A DNA stretch of 6,101 bases from an uncultured Lachnospiraceae bacterium (lineage in GTDB: Bacteria; Bacillota; Clostridia; Lachnospirales; Lachnospiraceae): positions 1 to 6,101 of the forward strand of contig CACZOS010000157.1 of assembly GCA_902782815.1 (NCBI GenBank). Reading direction: 5' to 3'. The notes under the pieces were generated by a model. The model saw only the letters and a list, made by a program, of their open reading frames with translations, searched no databases and was not told the DNA's origin. Both the position numbers and the translations under genes were made by a program. Shown in pieces: positions 1-5,308 of this stretch (its first letter is position 1; each line of letters opens with the position of its first letter).

Positions 1-57
1 GCAGACTCAAAATCTGTTGTGGGTGACCACGTGCGGGTTCAAGTCCCGCGGCCGGCA
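1..57 (+). tRNA. tRNA-Leu(CAA), 3' part (5' end outside the window)
   Basis: This is the 3' two-thirds of a leucine tRNA reading UUG codons. A 5-bp anticodon stem (1-5 with 13-17, one G-U pair) encloses a 7-nt loop CTCAAAA, which puts CAA (8-10) at the anticodon. A long variable arm follows, with a 5-bp stem (18-22 with 27-31) and a GTGA loop; this class II arm is typical of Leu/Ser/Tyr tRNAs. The T-arm is GCGGG-TTCAAGT-CCCGC (33-49). The 3' acceptor strand GGCCGGC (50-56) is followed by discriminator A57, as expected for leucine. The next bases are CTA, so CCA is not encoded and must be added by the CCA-adding enzyme. The D-arm and 5' acceptor strand lie upstream of the window, so acceptor pairing could not be checked. 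Confidence 0.95.
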
Positions 58-70
58 CTAATTTATGAAG

Positions 71-110
71 GCTGAGAGCTCATTGAGGTGAGTTTCTCAG
101 CTTTTCTTTT
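71..110 (+). terminator. Intrinsic terminator of the tRNA-Leu transcript
   Basis: GCTGAGA (71-77) pairs perfectly with TCTCAGC (95-101). The helix continues, after a small internal loop, with CTCA (79-82) against TGAG (89-92), leaving a 6-nt loop. TTTTCTTTT (102-110) follows immediately. It sits 13 nt after the tRNA 3' end, so it most simply terminates the tRNA transcript. The T-run ends exactly one base before the Shine-Dalgarno of the next gene, which leaves no room for a promoter in between. Confidence 0.85.
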
Positions 111-116
111 GAGGAG
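111..116 (+). promoter_or_regulatory. Shine-Dalgarno for the TTG start of the WalJ-like gene
   Basis: GAGGAG lies 6 nt before the TTG at 123. It decides the start, since no in-frame ATG or GTG is better placed and the encoded N-terminus matches the family's conserved beginning. It directly abuts the preceding terminator T-run. Confidence 0.85.
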
Positions 117-122
117 ATAATC

Positions 123-926
123 TTGATCAAATTAGCCAGCATAGCCAGCGGAAGCAGCGGCAACAGCATAGTCGTCGGAAATGAGCAGACACATTTTCTG
201 GTGGATGTGGGGGTTAGCAGGAAGAAGGTCCTTGAGGGCCTCGATCTTTTCGGAATAGACCCGGCCGGCCTGTCCGGGATTTTCATTACCCATGAACACA
301 TCGATCACATTTACGGTCTGGGTGTTTTTCTCAGAAAACACAGGATACCGGTATTTGCCACCGGAAGGACCATTGACCAGATCCTGGACTCCTCCTCCCT
401 TGGAAAAGTTGACCGGTCTCTTTTTAACAGTATCAGTCCTGACCGGCCTCTGGAGATCGGCGGCATAACTGCAGAGGCCGGCTCCAGTCTTCATGATGCG
501 GCAGACCCTGTCTGCTATACCTTCTCCGATGGAGACGGTAAGGCGGGAGTAGCCACAGATCTGGGGACCTTTGATGATTATCTGGTGGAAAAAATGCAGG
601 GCTGTTCCAGCCTTCTGGTGGAGGCAAACCATGATCTCAATATGCTCATGGTGGGACCTTATCCTTATCCCCTGAAAAGGCGGATCATGGGTAATAAAGG
701 CCATATGTCCAATGAACGGGCCGGCCAGTTCCTCTCCAGGATCATCGGTCCGGTGACCAGACAGGTCTACCTGGGGCATCTCAGCAAAGAAAATAATTAT
801 GCTGACCTGGCCTATGAGACCGTCAAGGTTGAACTTGCTCTTCACGGTATAGATCTGGACCAGTCTGATTTTTCCATGAAGATCGCCAGCCGTACCGAAC
901 CCACTTACTTTGGTAAATCAGAATAA
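123..926 (+). CDS. walJ: WalJ/YycJ-like metallo-beta-lactamase-fold hydrolase
   Basis: This 267-residue cytoplasmic protein (no signal peptide or membrane segment) belongs to the YycJ/WalJ group of the metallo-beta-lactamase superfamily and has about the usual family length. The N-terminus carries the family's SGSSGN stretch (9-14) and the first-strand Asp (D28 in LVDVG). The metal-binding HxHxDH motif is H57-E-H59-I-D61-H62. Further family residues are H124 (in LHDA), D146 (TDLG), H170 (EANHD) and the C-terminal H219 (GHLSKENN), so the di-metal site appears intact. In Bacillus and Streptococcus the homologue is linked to the WalRK cell-wall regulatory locus and has been associated with DNA repair/replication phenotypes; the substrate is unsettled. 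Here it is not beside walRK. It starts with TTG and leads a probable operon, with 13 nt to the ACT gene. The family is secure; the symbol is by similarity. Confidence 0.88.
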   Translation: MIKLASIASGSSGNSIVVGNEQTHFLVDVGVSRKKVLEGLDLFGIDPAGLSGIFITHEHIDHIYGLGVFLRKHRIPVFATGRTIDQILDSSSLGKVDRSLFNSISPDRPLEIGGITAEAGSSLHDAADPVCYTFSDGDGKAGVATDLGTFDDYLVEKMQGCSSLLVEANHDLNMLMVGPYPYPLKRRIMGNKGHMSNERAGQFLSRIIGPVTRQVYLGHLSKENNYADLAYETVKVELALHGIDLDQSDFSMKIASRTEPTYFGKSE

Positions 927-934
927 AGCGGAGG
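927..934 (+). promoter_or_regulatory. Shine-Dalgarno fixing the start of the ACT-domain gene
   Basis: AGCGGAGG ends 5 nt before the ATG at 940. It rules out the longer reading from an upstream in-frame TTG at 910, which would overlap the end of the preceding gene, has no ribosome site, and would add ten residues absent from the compact ACT domain. Confidence 0.85.
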
Positions 935-939
935 TAAAT

Positions 940-1221
940 ATGAGTGAATTAAAGAAATCCATCATCACGGTCATCGGTAAGGATTCCGTGGGTATCATCG
1001 CGAAAGTATGCACATATCTGGCGGACAACGGGATCAATATCCTGGATATCAGCCAGACCATCACCGGAGGCTATTTTAACATGATGATGATCGTGGAGTC
1101 TGAAGAAGTGGAAAAAACCTTCCCGGAAATGGCCAAAGATCTTCAGCTCCTCGGAGAGGAGATCGGCGTGGTGATCCAGGCCCAGCACGAAGAGATCTTT
1201 CAGATGATGCACCGTATCTGA
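940..1221 (+). CDS. ACT-domain protein, UPF0237 family
   Basis: This 93-residue stand-alone ACT-domain protein is predicted cytoplasmic. ACT domains bind small ligands, often amino acids, at dimer interfaces and act as regulatory modules. The beta1-loop-alpha1 signature is clear: ITVIGKDSVGIIAKV (9-23) with the loop GKDSVGI, then helix residues to N30, GINILDISQT (31-40) as strand 2, and YFNMMMIV (45-52) as strand 3. There is room for a second alpha/beta unit in 55-93. There is no catalytic domain, so it is a binding or regulatory subunit. It lies 13 nt after the WalJ-like gene and 20 nt before the UPF0210 gene. From memory, a UPF0237 ACT gene directly upstream of a UPF0210 gene is a recurring arrangement in Firmicutes (for example streptococci), suggesting the two proteins work together. 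Ligand and target are not known from the sequence. Confidence 0.9.
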   Translation: MSELKKSIITVIGKDSVGIIAKVCTYLADNGINILDISQTITGGYFNMMMIVESEEVEKTFPEMAKDLQLLGEEIGVVIQAQHEEIFQMMHRI

Positions 1222-1241
1222 TCTTATGACCGGGAGGTATT

Positions 1242-2606
1242 ATGTTAAACGTTAACGAAGTGATCGAAACCAATAAGATGATCCATGAGATGAATCTGGA
1301 TGTCCGGACCATCACCATGGGAATCAGTCTTCTTGACTGTGTAAGCGACTCCCTGGAGGAAACCTGCCGCAACATCTATAATAAGATTACCGATCGGGCC
1401 AGAGATCTGGTGAAGACCGGTCAGGAGATTGAACTGGAATATGGAATTCCCATCGTAAATAAACGGATCTCCGTTACTCCTATTGCCCTTGTGGGAGGAA
1501 GATGCTGTAAAAAAGAGGATGATTTTCTGGCCATAGCCCGGGAGCTGGATCGTTGTGCCCGGGAGGTTGGGGTCAATTTTATCGGCGGATATTCTGCCCT
1601 GGTCAACAAAGGAATGACCCCTGCTGACGAGATGCTGATCAGATCCATACCTAAAGCTCTGGCTTCCACCGAGAGAGTCTGCAGCTCCGTAAACGTGGGT
1701 TCCACCAAGACAGGAATTAACATGGATGCGGTAAAACTGCTGGGAGAGATCATCCTGGAGACTTCCATGCAGACAAAAGACCGGGATTCCATCGGTAATG
1801 CCAAACTGGTGGTCTTCACCAACGCACCGGATGACAACCCCTTTATGGCAGGAGCTTTTCATGGAGTTACAGAGGCAGACTGCGTCATCAATGTGGGTGT
1901 CAGCGGCCCCGGTGTGGTGAAAAGAGCCATAGAGAATGCCCGTGGACAAAATTTTGAAATTCTGTGTGAAACCATTAAAAAGACTGCTTTTAAAGTGACC
2001 CGCGTGGGTCAGCTGGTGGCCATGGAAGCGTCAAAACGACTGGGTGTACCCTTTGGGATCATTGACCTTTCCCTTGCTCCTACCCCCGCAGTAGGAGACA
2101 GCGTGGGAGAGATCCTGGAGGAGATAGGCCTGGAGTATGCAGGTGCCCCCGGTACCACCGCTGCCCTGGCGCTCTTAAATGACCAGGTGAAAAAAGGCGG
2201 AGTCATGGCATCCTCCTATGTGGGAGGACTGAGCGGGGCCTTTATCCCGGTGAGTGAAGATCAGAGAATGATCGATGCAGTCAAGGCCGGTGCCCTGACT
2301 CTGGAAAAACTGGAAGCCATGACCTGTGTATGTTCCGTAGGTCTTGACATGATCGCCATTCCTGGCGATGTAAAGGCCAGCACCATTTCAGGCATCATTG
2401 CCGATGAGATGGCCTTGGGTATGGTCAATCAGAAGACAACAGCGGTACGCATCATCCCCGTCATCGGAAAAGGAGTGGGAGAGACAGTGGAATTCGGCGG
2501 CCTTTTGGGGCATGCCCCCATCATGCCGGTAAACCGTTTTGACTGTCAGGCATTTATCGATCGGGGAGGCAGAATCCCGGCACCGATCCATTCCTTCAAG
2601 AACTAA
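1242..2606 (+). CDS. UPF0210 / DUF711 ('PFL family') protein of unknown function
   Basis: This 454-residue soluble protein is close to the usual length of UPF0210/DUF711 proteins. The start is ATG with GGGAGG four nt upstream. Recognisable family blocks, in order, are [12 protein letters not shown] (21-32), [19 protein letters not shown] (68-86), FIGGYSALV (113-121), [15 protein letters not shown] (146-160), [13 protein letters not shown] (196-208), [13 protein letters not shown] (217-229), [14 protein letters not shown] (279-292), [17 protein letters not shown] (304-320), [13 protein letters not shown] (328-340) and the C-terminal [11 protein letters not shown] (444-454). The database name 'PFL family' refers to pyruvate formate-lyase, but no glycyl-radical motif (RVxGY-like) is seen near the C-terminus, so formate-lyase activity should not be assumed. 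Many conserved Gly, Asp and Asn residues suggest an enzyme. It is the last gene of the walJ-ACT-UPF0210 cluster. An adjacent Cys88-Cys89 pair lies in the region between two conserved blocks. The family call is secure; the function is unknown. Confidence 0.92.
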   Translation: MLNVNEVIETNKMIHEMNLDVRTITMGISLLDCVSDSLEETCRNIYNKITDRARDLVKTGQEIELEYGIPIVNKRISVTPIALVGGRCCKKEDDFLAIARELDRCAREVGVNFIGGYSALVNKGMTPADEMLIRSIPKALASTERVCSSVNVGSTKTGINMDAVKLLGEIILETSMQTKDRDSIGNAKLVVFTNAPDDNPFMAGAFHGVTEADCVINVGVSGPGVVKRAIENARGQNFEILCETIKKTAFKVTRVGQLVAMEASKRLGVPFGIIDLSLAPTPAVGDSVGEILEEIGLEYAGAPGTTAALALLNDQVKKGGVMASSYVGGLSGAFIPVSEDQRMIDAVKAGALTLEKLEAMTCVCSVGLDMIAIPGDVKASTISGIIADEMALGMVNQKTTAVRIIPVIGKGVGETVEFGGLLGHAPIMPVNRFDCQAFIDRGGRIPAPIHSFKN

Positions 2607-2679
2607 AAATGATACTTTTTTATGGTATTTTTCTTTATGAAAATGGCAAAGATTTATAGGCAAGAACGTTTTTTTACCA

Positions 2680-2708
2680 TTTACTGTGTAACATTTTCAT
2701 ACTATAAT
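2680..2708 (+). promoter_or_regulatory. Promoter P1, SigA-type (TTTACT-17-TATAAT)
   Basis: A perfect -10 box TATAAT (2703-2708) is preceded, at the ideal spacing of 17 nt, by TTTACT (2680-2685), which matches 4 of 6 bases of TTGACA. The predicted start is about 2714-2716. Transcripts from it would run into two terminators before potA, so P1 would make either a short RNA or an attenuated leader. AT-rich sequence can produce such matches by chance. Confidence 0.5.
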
Positions 2709-2727
2709 GATGTCGGTTGAACAGGAT

Positions 2728-2751
2728 ACCATTTATTGGACTTTAAATGGT
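2728..2751 (+). other. 8-bp hairpin upstream of terminator T1
   Basis: ACCATTTA (2728-2735) pairs perfectly with TAAATGGT (2744-2751) across the 8-nt loop TTGGACTT. It is AT-rich, has no T-run and is not a terminator itself. It stands 8 nt before the T1 stem. In a transcript entering from upstream of P1, TAAATGGT could alternatively pair with the earlier ACCATTTA at 2676-2683. Confidence 0.5.
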
Positions 2752-2759
2752 GTGGTAAG

Positions 2760-2789
2760 AGCAGGGGATTATATCATTTCCTGCTTTTT
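2760..2789 (+). terminator. Intrinsic terminator T1
   Basis: AGCAGG (2760-2765) pairs with CCTGCT (2780-2785), and the helix extends inward through two G-U and two A-T pairs to a 6-nt loop (2770-2775). The T-run TTTTT (2785-2789) is part of and follows the stem. It would stop P1 transcripts after about 75 nt, or read-through from the UPF0210 operon. Confidence 0.65.
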
Positions 2790-2847
2790 CTCTGCCCATT
2801 TTTAACTTTTTTACTGCAGATAGTATTTATTGTTTTCATTGAATAAC

Positions 2848-2897
2848 CGCTCCGGGAAACAGCCTTATTCGGCTTCTCTTTCCGGAGTGTTTTTTTT
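2848..2897 (+). terminator. Strong intrinsic terminator T2
   Basis: CGCTCCGGGAA (2848-2858) pairs with TTTCCGGAGTG (2879-2889), an 11-bp helix including two G-U pairs. It is capped by an inner hairpin AGCC (2861-2864) with GGCT (2871-2874) and is followed directly by eight T (2890-2897). It is the best terminator of the window and insulates the pot operon from upstream transcription. Confidence 0.88.
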
Positions 2898-2917
2898 GCA
2901 AATATCCCCTTAATTCA

Positions 2918-2946
2918 TTGACATTAACCGCATTTTCAGTGATAAT
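2918..2946 (+). promoter_or_regulatory. Promoter P2 of the pot operon (TTGACA-17-GATAAT)
   Basis: A consensus -35 TTGACA (2918-2923), a 17-nt spacer and GATAAT (2941-2946, 5 of 6 with TATAAT) form a near-ideal vegetative promoter. It lies 21 nt after the T2 T-run. The predicted start is about 2953-2955, giving a leader of about 46 nt before potA. The -10 box lies inside a palindrome, suggesting repression. Confidence 0.82.
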
Positions 2947-2951
2947 TATCA
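2940..2951. promoter_or_regulatory. 12-bp palindrome over the P2 -10 box, candidate operator
   Basis: TGATAATTATCA is a perfect palindrome covering the whole -10 hexamer. Its half-site TGATAAT recurs at 2973-2979 in the leader (TGATAATGATGATC). The half-site resembles that of Fur-family boxes (TGATAAT-n-ATTATCA), but here the halves overlap instead of being spaced 7-1-7, so the regulator is not identified. AT-rich -10 regions can be palindromic by chance. Confidence 0.4.
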
Positions 2952-2986
2952 TGCAGTGCCGGATGGGCGGAATGATAATGATGATC

Positions 2987-2991
2987 GGAGG
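2987..2991 (+). promoter_or_regulatory. Shine-Dalgarno fixing the TTG start of potA
   Basis: GGAGG lies 8 nt before the TTG at 3000. The upstream ATG codons at 2951-2981 are all in another frame, so TTG is the only well-placed start and it gives the expected PotA N-terminus. Confidence 0.8.
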
Positions 2992-2999
2992 ATCGGTCC

Positions 3000-4442
3000 T
3001 TGAACAAAGACAGAAATATAATAGAGTTAAAACATATCAAGAAGGTTTTTGACGACAACGGCTTTACCGCTGTTTCGGACTTTAACCTTGCGGTGAAGAG
3101 AGGAGAATTTGTCACCTTTCTCGGACCGTCAGGCTGTGGGAAGACCACCACTTTGCGCATGATTGCCGGTTTTGAAGTTCCCACGGAAGGGGAAATCCTT
3201 CTTAACGGGGAAGACATCACAAAACTGCCTCCCCATAAGAGGCCGATCAATACCGTCTTCCAGCGTTACGCCCTCTTTCCCCACATGAATGTCTATGAGA
3301 ACATTTCCTTCGGCCTGAAGCAGAAGAAGATGGATAAGAATCTTATCGGGAAAAAGGTGAAGAAAGTCCTGGAACTGGTGGACCTGGAAGGCTTTGAATC
3401 CAGACGAATCGGCACCCTTTCCGGCGGTCAGCAGCAAAGAGTTGCCATAGCCAGAGCCCTGGTCAATGAACCGGAAATCCTTCTTCTGGATGAACCTCTC
3501 GGCGCTCTTGACCTCAAGATGAGGAAAGAGATGCAGCTGGAACTTAAGGCAATGCATGACGAATTGGGGATCACCTTCATCTACGTCACCCATGACCAGG
3601 AGGAGGCCCTCACCATGTCAGATAAGATCGTGGTTATGTCAGAGGGGACCATCCAGCAGATCGGCACACCGGAGGATATATACAATGAACCGGCTACCGT
3701 GTTTGTAGCTGACTTTATCGGCGACAGCAATATTTTCAACGGGATCATGACCGGAAAGCTTAAGGCCAGGTTCTGTGGCGCTGAGTTTGACTGTGTGGAT
3801 GACTTCAAGGAAGGCACCCACATCACCGCCGTGGTACGGCCTGAGGATGTGATCTTCACGGAACCTGCCGAGGGGACCATCAGGGGAACGGTGACTTCCG
3901 TGATCTTCAAGGGAATCCATTATGAGATCACCGTAGAGTCGGGAAAAAATGAGATTGTCGTCCAGACCGTCCATTCTTCCAAAGTCGGAGACCGTGTGGG
4001 AATGCGGGTTGATCCGGACAATATCCACATCATGATCGCTGAGGATAACACGAATTTCTTCCCGGCCACCATCAATGCGGACCATAAACTGGAATACAAT
4101 GACAAGATCCTCGATGTGGACCTGACTAAGATCATCCATGGCAGTCATCTTTCTGATGACGGAAGGCTGCTGGATATCAACGGGGATGAGATTGACAGGA
4201 GACGGACCAGGATAATGGTCTCCATCCAGCCTCAGCAGATTACCATGACCGATGAGATTGAAGAAGGTCTGGTTGACGGCTATATCAGCAATCTCATCTA
4301 CAAAGGTGACCACTACAGTTATGTCATCCATACCGACCTGGAACAGGATTTCGTGGTGGACGATGAATATCTTTGGAACATGGACGACCATGTAGGCCTG
4401 ATCATGCCTCTGGATAAGATGAAGTTTTCCCTGCGTAAATAA
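3000..4442 (+). CDS. potA: PotA-type ABC importer ATP-binding protein with extended C-terminus
   Basis: This 480-residue cytoplasmic ATPase would power a polyamine (spermidine/putrescine)-type importer with PotB and PotC. All ABC motifs are intact: Walker A GPSGCGKTT (42-50), Q-loop Q88 (FQRYALFP), signature LSGGQQQR (140-147), Walker B LLLDEP (161-166, catalytic E165), D-loop ALD (169-171) and switch H198. A TOBE-type regulatory region follows (about 245-345). Usual PotA proteins have about 350-380 residues; this one continues with a linker (about 350-405) and a segment (about 405-480) that resembles the TOBE module again. The spacing of VIFKGIHY (301-308) and LIYKGDHY (432-439), each after a conserved Pro and Gly, supports duplication. 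It starts with TTG and is first in the operon behind P2. Related CUT1-type ATPases for iron or other solutes share the motifs; the PotB/PotC partners favour polyamines. Confidence 0.93.
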   Translation: MNKDRNIIELKHIKKVFDDNGFTAVSDFNLAVKRGEFVTFLGPSGCGKTTTLRMIAGFEVPTEGEILLNGEDITKLPPHKRPINTVFQRYALFPHMNVYENISFGLKQKKMDKNLIGKKVKKVLELVDLEGFESRRIGTLSGGQQQRVAIARALVNEPEILLLDEPLGALDLKMRKEMQLELKAMHDELGITFIYVTHDQEEALTMSDKIVVMSEGTIQQIGTPEDIYNEPATVFVADFIGDSNIFNGIMTGKLKARFCGAEFDCVDDFKEGTHITAVVRPEDVIFTEPAEGTIRGTVTSVIFKGIHYEITVESGKNEIVVQTVHSSKVGDRVGMRVDPDNIHIMIAEDNTNFFPATINADHKLEYNDKILDVDLTKIIHGSHLSDDGRLLDINGDEIDRRRTRIMVSIQPQQITMTDEIEEGLVDGYISNLIYKGDHYSYVIHTDLEQDFVVDDEYLWNMDDHVGLIMPLDKMKFSLRK

Positions 4443-4467
4443 GCCGGCTTTCCCTGTAAACCCCGGA

Positions 4468-4484
4468 ATCCGCACTGTGCGGAT
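4468..4484 (+). repeat. Perfect inverted repeat between potA and potB
   Basis: ATCCGCAC (4468-4475) and GTGCGGAT (4477-4484) are separated by a single T. In RNA this gives a 6-bp GC-rich stem with loop ACTGT. No T-run follows, so it is not an intrinsic terminator. It occupies the only sizeable gap (68 nt) of the operon, 14 nt before the potB ribosome site, and may modulate mRNA stability or potA:potB stoichiometry. A DNA-binding role is also possible. Confidence 0.6.
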
Positions 4485-4510
4485 CATCATCAATTGCTAA
4501 GGAGTAGAAC

Positions 4511-5308
4511 ATGCAGAAGTTTTCTTTTTCCAGAAAACAACTGGCAATTCCATATGCGGTCTACCTGCTGTGTTTCGTGGCCGCGCCTCTGGCAGTACTG
4601 ACCTACTATGCCTTTACCACCTCATCCGGCCGGTTTACCCTGGTACATCTGACCGGTTTCTTTACGGATCCCAATACTTTGGGAACACTGTGCTACAGTC
4701 TGGGTGTCGCCTTTGTGACCACCGTATGCTGTCTTCTTCTGGCTTATCCCACAGCTTATGTGCTCGCCCACAGCGGACTTAAAAATAAATCTGTGATCCT
4801 GATGGCTTTTGTCCTGCCCATGTGGATCAATTTTTCCCTGAGGATCACTGCCCTGAAGGAGATCTTGTCCCTTCTGGAAGGCAATCTTGCCTATTATCCC
4901 TTTTTGAACGCAGTGATCGGTATGACCTATGATTTTTTACCTTTTATGATTCTTCCTATCTATAATACAATTTCCAAGCTGGATGAATCCCTCATCGAAG
5001 CTTCCAGGGACCTGGGAGCCAATGAGGTTCAGTCCTTCTTGAAGATTACCCTGCCTCTGTCCCTTCCCGGCGTCATCAGCGGGGTATCCATGGTCTTTCT
5101 GCCGGCCATGACCAACTATGTTGTTCTTGATATGCTGTATAACAGCACTTTTATTATGGGCAGCCTGATCGGCAGTTATTTTGCGGCTTACAACTGGCAC
5201 GGAGGATCTATGATCGCCCTGATCCTTCTGGCCATCATCTGTATCTTCACCCTGCTCACCAACGGTAAGGAGGGAAGGAAAAGCGGAAGAGGAGGTGTTC
5301 TGTTATGA
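4511..5308 (+). CDS. potB: PotB-type ABC transporter permease
   Basis: This 265-residue inner-membrane permease has the normal PotB length and about six hydrophobic segments (roughly 12-34, 62-88, 95-112, 133-152, 186-208 and 233-250). The cytoplasmic EAA loop that docks onto PotA is E163-A-S-R-D-L-G-A170, continuing through LPLSLPGVISG (181-191). The later NYVVLDMLYNSTFIMGSLIGSYF (202-224) followed by NWHGGS is typical of PotB-like permeases. The start is ATG with AAGGAG six nt upstream. The C-terminal coding sequence contains the ribosome site of potC, and the stop overlaps the potC start by four bases (ATGA), indicating translational coupling. A permease for another solute of the same subfamily cannot be excluded without the binding protein. 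Confidence 0.93.
   Translation: MQKFSFSRKQLAIPYAVYLLCFVAAPLAVLTYYAFTTSSGRFTLVHLTGFFTDPNTLGTLCYSLGVAFVTTVCCLLLAYPTAYVLAHSGLKNKSVILMAFVLPMWINFSLRITALKEILSLLEGNLAYYPFLNAVIGMTYDFLPFMILPIYNTISKLDESLIEASRDLGANEVQSFLKITLPLSLPGVISGVSMVFLPAMTNYVVLDMLYNSTFIMGSLIGSYFAAYNWHGGSMIALILLAIICIFTLLTNGKEGRKSGRGGVLL

Larger units (their letters stand above)
2675..2751 (+). repeat. Three ACCATTTA elements (two direct, one inverted) around promoter P1
   Basis: TACCATTTACTG (2675-2686) and TACCATTTATTG (2727-2738) match at 11 of 12 positions and start 52 bp apart, close to five helical turns. The core ACCATTTA occurs a third time inverted as TAAATGGT (2744-2751). The first copy overlaps the P1 -35 box; the second and third lie just downstream of the predicted start. 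This placement is compatible with operator sites for a repressor, but the second and third copies also form an RNA hairpin, so DNA and RNA explanations compete. A further AAATGG (2641-2646) lies upstream. Confidence 0.45.
2714..2897 (+). ncRNA. Candidate small RNA or attenuated leader (about 75 or 183 nt)
   Basis: The start is predicted from promoter P1 and the ends from two intrinsic terminators, giving products of about 75 nt (ending near 2789) or 183 nt (ending near 2897). The short form would consist of an 8-bp hairpin (2728-2751) plus the terminator hairpin. I could not match it to any RNA family I know (no T-box, 6S, or familiar riboswitch core seen). The alternative is that P1 is not used and both terminators serve the upstream operon. 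Confidence 0.25.
2607..2999 (+). other. Intergenic region rich in regulatory signals, no convincing protein gene
   Basis: This 393-bp AT-rich gap separates the UPF0210 gene from potA. In order it contains a weak AT-rich hairpin just after the stop (GATAC 2611-2615 with GTATT 2625-2629, too weak to call a terminator), promoter P1, three ACCATTTA elements, a short hairpin, terminator T1, a T-rich stretch (2799-2813), the strong terminator T2, promoter P2, a 12-bp palindrome and the potA ribosome site. Short open frames exist but have no ribosome site. The individual signals are listed separately. Confidence 0.8.

Noticed and set aside
132..845. Minus-strand open frame of 237 codons opposite the WalJ-like gene
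   Set aside because: No recognisable motifs. The + frame has the full MBL metal-binding set and a good ribosome site.
910..939. N-terminal extension of the ACT-domain protein from TTG at 910
   Set aside because: It overlaps the preceding gene, lacks a ribosome site and adds residues outside the ACT fold. ATG 940 has AGCGGAGG at ideal spacing.
2605..2635. Terminator directly after the UPF0210 stop codon
   Set aside because: Only a 5-bp A/T-rich stem with one G-U pair can be formed (2611-2615 with 2625-2629). T1 and T2 further down are much better terminators.
2637..2720. 27-codon open frame on the + strand in the intergenic region (starts MKMAKIYRQ)
   Set aside because: No Shine-Dalgarno sequence precedes it (the upstream bases are T-rich), and it runs through the P1 promoter elements.
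2714..2897. Known riboswitch, T-box or 6S RNA in the region before potA
   Set aside because: I looked for the T-box AGGGTGG-type core, familiar riboswitch cores and a 6S-like long closing helix with a central bubble, and found none.
2951..3052. Short + strand frame from ATG 2951 overlapping the start of potA, a possible leader peptide
   Set aside because: The ATG lies at the predicted transcription start, so there is no room for a ribosome site, and the later ATGs of this frame have none either. The composition is repetitive (MIMMIGG).
3639..4493. Long antisense open frame (284 codons) on the minus strand across potA
   Set aside because: The + strand here encodes the PotA region with intact motifs and correct operon spacing. 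The minus-strand translation has no recognisable domain and is the usual shadow of a strongly biased coding strand.
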